Source: Dugong dugon
Taxonomy: Eukaryota; Chordata; Mammalia; Sirenia; Dugongidae
Direction of reading: 5' to 3'
Assembly: GCA_030035585.1 (NCBI GenBank)
Contig: CM057462.1
Span: forward strand, 112,835,234-112,899,233
Length of the DNA: 64,000 nt
Positions 57,993 through 64,000 of this stretch are shown here, in pieces (positions within the stretch are counted from its first letter, which is position 1; every line of letters starts with the position of its first letter). The translations under genes and the position numbers were made by a program. The notes under the pieces were generated by a model. It was given only the letters and a program-made list of their open reading frames with translations. It was not told where the DNA came from and searched no databases.

Positions 57993-59019
57993 ACATATAT
58001 TTGAAAGAAAAATGGTGAGTTCATCTTAATTATGCTTTGCTCATCTATCTTACCTATTTCTTATTATCAAACAGAAGAAGGTACTAAAATTTTGTTGTAA
58101 GTTGAAACACACTGTGTGTATAGCATAATTAAGACTGTGATTGTACTCATGCTTCAGAGGATAATCATTTTTAATTTAAGAAGACTTTAACTGATCCTAA
58201 CTCTTACTATTTGCATAAATATTGACTGAATGTGGATTGAAACTTTTTTTTTTACTGAGACGTTGATGTCTTGTAGTTAAAATTGAACACTTTTTACATA
58301 AGAAGTAGAAACATTCCGCTAATTAGAAATTTTCTAATACCTCTTTGGACATTAATTACAGCTGAACTTAGGCCCTGCCTTTAAAATGAGCTAGAGTTAA
58401 TCTCTGTGGCAGCAAAGAAAAATTAGAAATGACGTGAGAGCAGGTCTGGTTTGCATGTCCACAGTAATTGCTACTTAGGGTTCATATTCATTAGTCAGTC
58501 AGTAAAAGGGTTTGAAAATATTTAGTACACACTAATTTCATAATCTTTTTATTCTTTCAGAAAAACATATTCACCAAATTTTTGTCAAAATTTTACAACA
58601 CATACACGCAATTATATTTTATATCATAAATATGTTATAAATACAAATAAAAATAGAATCCTAATTCACAAATTTAATCACTATGCTTACAGATATGGGG
58701 ATTAGTTGCCTTTCAATTGTATCTGTCTATAAGACAGTAATTCTATAATAAGAAGTCATGCAGAATTTGTTTACTAAAATAATATACATATACAAAGCTC
58801 TTCATTCTGTAAGATGAATTAATAATGATATCAACTATATACAAAACTGTGGTAGATGCTCTGTGTAATAAAAGTAATTGATTTGCCCTTAGTATTCCAC
58901 CAATTTATAATCCAATGGGAAAATAGGATAACCACAAATACCTTCATTAGCAAAAAGAAAGATATAACCATATATAATTTACCACATAAAATAATTATAT
59001 CTCACACATAGTGTTTACT
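57993..59019. other. Unique AT-rich sequence
   Basis: No gene seen. 58370-58520 is less AT-rich ('ccctgcctttaaaatgagct', 'gtttgcatgtccacagtaat') and might be conserved. Confidence 0.35.
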
Positions 59020-59265
59020 ATATTACTGGCATTGTTATGCTTTACACATATTAAGTTATTAAATCCTCATCAACTCATAAAATAGGTTGTGTTATTATTA
59101 TAATCACCTTTATACGGATGAAACAATTGAGAATCAGAAAGATGAAGTGACTCGCCCAAGGTTAGACAGCTTATCAGTTGTAAATATTTGTTTGGAACCT
59201 AGGATGGTTGGTTCCAGACTTTATGTTCTTGACTATGACAGTGTACTGCCTGCCAGTGTCAAAGT
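59020..59265 (-). repeat. MIR SINE
   Basis: Antisense MIR with long coverage: 'ttaaatcctcatcaactcat', 'acggatgaaacaattgagaa', 'gaagtgactcgcccaaggtt', 'agacagcttatcagttgta' and 'ggttccagactttatgtt'. Confidence 0.85.
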
Positions 59266-59404
59266 CAATGCATAAATGTATCTACTGAGAAGAAAAGAAT
59301 GAAAACTCCACTGAAGAATTAGAACAGCAAAAAGAAAAAGAAAAAACTAGTACACTAGAATTTATTGTGTTACAAGAAATGATGAATACACATTTATTAT
59401 TTTT

Positions 59405-59560
59405 TTGTGCTTACTTCATAACCAGAAATATTTTGAACTATTTTGCACATATTAATACTTTTAATCCTTTAAAAACTCTGTCAATTAATTACCTTTATTT
59501 TGAATATACAGATGAATATCCTAAAGCACAGAGAAGTTATGCATGTTTCTAAGGTTATAA
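59405..59560 (-). repeat. MIR fragment
   Basis: Antisense MIR: 'cacatattaatacttttaat', 'acctttattttgaatataca', 'gatgaatatcctaaagcaca' and 'gagaagttatgc'. Confidence 0.6.
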
Positions 59561-59576
59561 CAGCATTATAAAGTAA

Positions 59577-59741
59577 AAACAAAACAAAACTCGTTGCCCG
59601 TGAGCCAATTCTGACTCATAGTGACCTTATAGGACAAAGTAGAACGGTCCCATACAGTTTCCAAGGAGTGCCAGGTAGATTTAAATTGCCGACATTTTAG
59701 TTAGCAGCTGTAGCTCTTAACCACTACACCATCAGGGTTTC
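59577..59741 (-). mobile_element. AfroSINE copy
   Basis: Reverse copy: 'caaaactcgttgcccgtgag', 'ccttataggacaaagtagaa', 'tttccaaggagtgccaggta' and 'accactacaccatcagggtt'. Confidence 0.92.
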
Positions 59742-60211
59742 TAAAGTGGTGTTAAAAGTCAGTTTTCAAATGGTATTTAAAACAAGGGCAAATGACTGAG
59801 TGCTGAATTCAGCATCACTTCCAAATTTCAGAAGTCCAATAGATGAAGAAAAGGCAGCAATACCACTGTGAGGTAGCAGCTAGAACTGGAGAAGAGGAAA
59901 ACCAGGAGGGTGAGATGCCAAAGAAGCCAAGAGAAGAAAGTGATTCCAAGGAGAGAGACAGAGAGAGGCCAACCACATCAAACACTCCTGAGAAGTTGTA
60001 AAAGATGAAGAGTAAGAAGACTGACCGCAAGATGCTGGTGATTATTACAGGGCAAGGCCAAGACTAAAGACCAATGCAGCCGGGCTAAAGACAAAAATGG
60101 AGTGAGGGCATAAAGAAAGTTAATAATAACAACTCTTCTAAAGTTGTACTGGAGAGAAAAATAGTATAGCAGCATAAAGGATATTAGGGATCAAGAGAGC
60201 GTTTTAGAAAA
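59742..60211. other. Possible antisense L2 remnant, otherwise no gene
   Basis: 'agagaggccaaccacatcaa' and 'tgagaagttgtaaaagatga' near 59960-60010 recall the antisense L2 5' region, but similarity is weak. No coding gene. Confidence 0.35.
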
Positions 60212-60366
60212 TGGCAATGCGCTCGGCTGCTAATGCAAAGGTTGAGGATTCTAGTCCACCCAGAGGTGATCTACTTCAGAAAACTCAGCCATTGACTATG
60301 GAGAACAGTTCTATTCTGACACACATAAGGTCACCATGAGTTAAAATCAATTCAACAGCAAATGGT
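60212..60366 (+). mobile_element. Afrotherian tRNA-type SINE, older subfamily
   Basis: 'gcgctcggctgctaatgcaa', 'attctagtccacccagaggt', 'gatctacttcagaaaactca', 'cagttctattctgacacac' and 'aaatcaattcaacagcaaat'. Confidence 0.87.
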
Positions 60367-60990
60367 AAGCATTAAAATATATTAATCTGGCAATGTAAAG
60401 GATCCAAAGGAGAGCATGTAATTGATCATGTGGGAGATAAGGCAAAACATCAGAAGGAAAGTCACACAAGTCCACCTAAGCCACCAGTTGGGCTTCGGGT
60501 GCTCAGCTGACCACTCAGTCAAAAATGGAATGATGACTCAAGTTATTTGCACTTTCCAAACCACCAGAAAAAAGATCCAAAGACCATCCTTGAGACCAAG
60601 GATATGAGAGTGGTCATGGCCATTGGCACCTCCCTTTGTCCTTCAATGATGTGATGGTCTCAACAGTTGGCTGGGAGTGAGGATCAGGGAAGATTTCAGA
60701 ACTCAGGGGTCAATCATATGACCTATAAGAAAAGTCTTGTTGTACAGCAATGCATGTTATATGTTCTTTTTTTTTTTTTTAGATCTTACACTGAACTGAC
60801 ACAATGATCTCAGAGCAATAAGGCAGACAATGGCTAACAACAAGGTTCTTTGTTTTCGTTTTTTAAATTTGTTTCCTTCTTTCCTTTCTTTTCCCTTTCC
60901 TTCTCTTCACTTCTCTCCTCTTCCCATCATCTATCTGTCCTGTCTGTCGTTTTTTTTTGTTTTTTTTTTTACCTTAATTGTTTTTCCAAT
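60367..60990. other. No gene seen
   Basis: Unknown sequence, with T runs at 60766-60780 and 60950-60971 and a polypyrimidine stretch at 60875-60950. Confidence 0.35.
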
Positions 60991-60993
60991 TTA

Positions 60994-61025
60994 TAGGGTC
61001 ACTGTGAGTTGAAATCAACAGTGAT
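60994..61025 (+). mobile_element. AfroSINE 3' end scrap
   Basis: 'tatagggtcactgtgagttg' followed by 'aaatcaaca': only the terminal part remains. Confidence 0.6.
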
Positions 61026-63039
61026 AAGTTTTTATATTCATTATTAATGTGTTTACAAAAAACAAAATTACAGCCACTCATTAAATTTAAAAACATTAAC
61101 TACAACTAATCCAATACCATCATTCCCCTGCCTATAATTCTTGTTGACTTATTTTAGCTTTCAAAAAAAGTCCAAACTCTTAATATTGGATTCCAAGGCT
61201 GTCAATAATGTAGTAATAACTATTTTTCTTTTTAAGTTTAATTTGATTAGTTTATGTTTCTTGCAAACAAATAATCCTCAAGATGTTATTATTTTAAATC
61301 TTAGGTGGTAGTAGAACGTCTATTTGTTGTTTTAGGTTTTTTTTGTCTGTTTAAGGTCTCCAGTGCATGATATATCATCATAGTTGTTTTGTGAGCATGT
61401 TTTGCTTTTTGTTTTTGTTTTAATCTTGGAGGGGAGAAAGAAATTGACCAAAGGCAGTTGCCGTGCTATGATGAATGGGACTTGGGGGAGATAAATAAAT
61501 GAAAGAATTTTCAGGAGTTTTCTTGTGCATGTTGCAATTTAATTCAGCTTAACAAGAGTCTGTACATTTATTTTTAATTTACATGAATAATGTTTCTTAT
61601 ATGTAATTCTTTATCTTTCATTTTTAACTAAGTACTGTTTTGAACCTCCATAACTATTGCTATATTATATCTAATTACTTATTACTAAGTACAGTAGATT
61701 TGCTTAAAAATGTCCTATAGATAGGGTGTTATTTGGGATTTGAAAGATGCATAACATAATAAAGTTTATTTTATTTAAGAATTACTTACTAAAAATCTAT
61801 GCTTACATTTTAAAACAGAATAGAATTACCAGGGCTACATAGCAATATTCCATCTGCAATTATGGGATTGTTTATATAGCTTTAGAAATTATTTGATTTA
61901 ATAGATAATGCTCACTTACGTTTAAAAATAATTTTCATAGTCCTAAAGACTAATTTGGTAATATTATTCAACAGGTTCAGTTAGCTCTTTTAAAGATAAA
62001 TTCTTTTGATACATTTCTATAAAATGTAAAAATATGCTGCCATGAATAGTTTTTCTCCATGCACTGTGAAACATTGCCAAAGTTTTAAACTCATGCTAAC
62101 CATAAATAATGCTTAAATGATGCTGTAATTTTTGCAATCTGGGACTATTCACAGATGAATTATTCAACTAAAAGTGATATCTCTACTACCGTAGTCTTGC
62201 TTCATTATCTCATTCCAAGATGAATGAAGGGGAGGAGAAGTGTTAAGCTGATTCATATTGTTGCCGTAGTTAAAATATTCTCTAATGATTCATAACGTTG
62301 TTTGGTAAACTAAGATATTTATAATAATCTCATGTTGCATTAAATGCAAGAAGTTCCCCTAAAAAACAAAGTTACAGCTTTTTAACTTGAAAGAATTTCT
62401 ATGACATTTTTAATAACCCTGTAGAAGAAATTATATTATTAGGACAAATAATTAAAAGTATGTTAATATAGTTTATGTACTCTTATAATGTAAAAGAAAA
62501 TGTGAATTTTTAAAAAGCAAATCTGCACATCCACATTGTAAGTTTAAAGTCAAAGCTTTATTCCCAACATTAGAAATACAGAAGAAACACATGACTTAAT
62601 TTGAAAAGCTTTGAAAGACTGGTCTTAAAGCAAATGTTCATGGGTCCTGGTGGTATGTTAATATCATCCTCCTCCTTAGGGCATAAGAGATCATTAGCTG
62701 ATTCCTTGGAAGTTAATTCATGAACTCTTTAGGCACCACCTGAACCATTATGAAAGCACACAGGCAGGCAGGACACTCTGTCAACCCACAATCAATACAC
62801 ACTGACTATACATTTGGCTAATCGGTGGGCTTCCTATTTAGATCTCTTCAGGAAACTGCATTTGGTATTGAACAAGTATGTTTTATTTTCCTTTAGGAAC
62901 TAATACTGAAAACATGAGAGAAATATGGTAGCCAAGAAACCCACATCACAAGGAAATCTAAGGTAAACCACCATCATCTTTCTGCTGGGCCAAAGAAGCA
63001 TGTAGTCTCTCAAATGTCCTCCCACATCAGTACTTAGTC
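61026..63039. other. Unique AT-rich sequence
   Basis: No gene, RNA or clear repeat seen over 2 kb. A short (AGGC)n-like patch occurs at 62761-62773. Confidence 0.4.
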
Positions 63040-63620
63040 ACATCTAATCCTGTCTCAGAACAGTGGACAGAGTAATCTTATAAAAAACTAGAATCTGATC
63101 ATCTTTTTCTCCAGCTTAAATCTTTTCCATTGTTTCCCATTGTCTTCAGCATAAAAACCAGAACACAGCAAGGTTATTACGAACTTCCATGGTCTGGCTC
63201 CATACCTACCTCATGAGCTCATCACCTCTTCTTCTCCTCCAGGTTAACTGAACCCCTGTCACTTTAGCCTCCTTTAAACTCTTACAAAGAACAGTACTCC
63301 TCCTCACTTTATGACCCTCAAATCTCTACTCATCTTTCTCATTTCAGCCTAAACGTGGCATTCACAGTGAAGCCTTCCATAATTCTCCACACAAGTTCAG
63401 GTGTCTTTGTCATAAACATAACAGTCTGTACATTTTTCTCGTCTCACTAGCCGCCATTGTAATTAAATAGTAACTTTTATCATATTTATCTCCCTGCCTC
63501 CTCCAAACTACATGATCCTCAAGGGCAGGGACATGCCTGCCATTCATTCTAATATCCTGGAATAATAATTCACACATTGCAGGCACTGAATAAATATTTT
63601 TGAATGAGTGAAATAATTTC
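63040..63620 (+). mobile_element. L2 LINE 3' fragment
   Basis: 'tcttttccattgtttcccat', 'acttccatggtctggctcca', 'gaagccttccataattctcc', 'catgatcctcaagggcaggg' and the terminal 'ttgcaggcactgaataaata' with 'tgaatgagtgaa' follow the L2 3' end. Confidence 0.8.
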
Positions 63621-63919
63621 AAGAGGTTTAAGTTAGTATATTTTACTAGCATGTCTTTATTTGAATGCCTTATTTATGCATTTTTTTCAATCTATAGTGT
63701 ATACCCATAAAGACACTTCTAGATGTCATTTGCTTAATGATTTTGTCCCTGACTCTCTCTACTGGATATGACTGATGTTTCATCCTTTGCCATATAACTT
63801 TCCACCTTGTTTCCTAGGTACTCTTTTTGCCCATACTTTAGATTTTTTGGGGGCGGGGGTGGGAGGTGGAGCAGGAAGGATGTGCTGTTTGTCTTTAAGT
63901 TCCCCGACTGTAACTCAAG

Positions 63920-64000
63920 GAATCTCTGGGTGGAGGAAATGATTAAGTGCTGGACTACTAACCAAAAGTTTGGCCATTGAAACCCACCCAGAGGCACCTT
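63920..64000 (+). mobile_element. Afrotherian tRNA-type SINE, cut by the window end
   Basis: 'ggaatctctgggtggaggaa', 'ggactactaaccaaaagttt' and 'acccacccagaggcacctt': head of the older subfamily, running off the right edge. Confidence 0.85.

Noticed and set aside
1..64000. CRISPR array, operon, bacterial or phage genes
   Set aside because: The sequence is a mammalian nuclear genome; no direct-repeat/spacer pattern or prokaryotic gene density is present.

Overview
The window is nuclear DNA of an afrotherian mammal, most likely an elephant or a close relative. The main evidence is a dense set of tRNA-derived SINEs of the AfroSINE type (about 20 copies and fragments), RTE-clade LINE fragments, and mammal-wide ancient repeats (MIR, L2, MER5, MaLR-type LTR). 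I find no host protein-coding gene, tRNA, rRNA or CpG island. Every longer open frame is retrotransposon-derived or a chance frame, so the window is best read as intergenic or deep intronic sequence.

The centre holds two near-full-length L1 elements in head-to-head orientation. One lies on the minus strand (18190-26583, flanked by a perfect 15-bp target-site duplication). The other lies on the plus strand (32985-40925). Their 5' ends face each other across a 6.4-kb spacer, so the locus is a large imperfect inverted repeat. Both keep the full L1 layout: 5' UTR with about 265-bp tandem units, ORF1, ORF2 and a long 3' UTR. Both are dead, but through different lesions. The minus copy has a FADD-to-FAGD change in the reverse transcriptase. 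The plus copy has lost the last catalytic His of the endonuclease and carries a roughly 455-bp deletion that removes the start of ORF1. Shared oddities (a 35-bp duplication that truncates ORF2, a Cys-to-Phe change in the zinc-knuckle region, a duplicated 3' UTR terminus) look inherited from the source lineage.

Region by region. 1-18174: old L1, L2 and MIR fragments, several AfroSINEs, one RTE fragment, and long unique tracts including two CpG-retaining blocks (about 13.3-13.65 kb and 14.3-14.65 kb). 18190-26583: minus-strand L1. 26600-32984: truncated L1 with TSD, SINEs, L2, and an RTE fragment cut by the second L1. 32985-40925: plus-strand L1. 40926-52670: degenerate short repeats, a MaLR-like LTR, RTE, microsatellites, a 45-bp tandem duplication, MIR, L2 and MER5. 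52679-53176: a hAT-like DNA transposon with about 130-bp terminal inverted repeats. 54190-57606: an old L2 into which an RTE element inserted with a 5' inversion (twin priming), together with several SINEs. 57800-64000: SINEs, MIRs, L2 and unique AT-rich sequence.

Boundaries and families were judged by eye. Names of ancient repeats are therefore approximate, but several insertions are supported by target-site duplications I could read directly.
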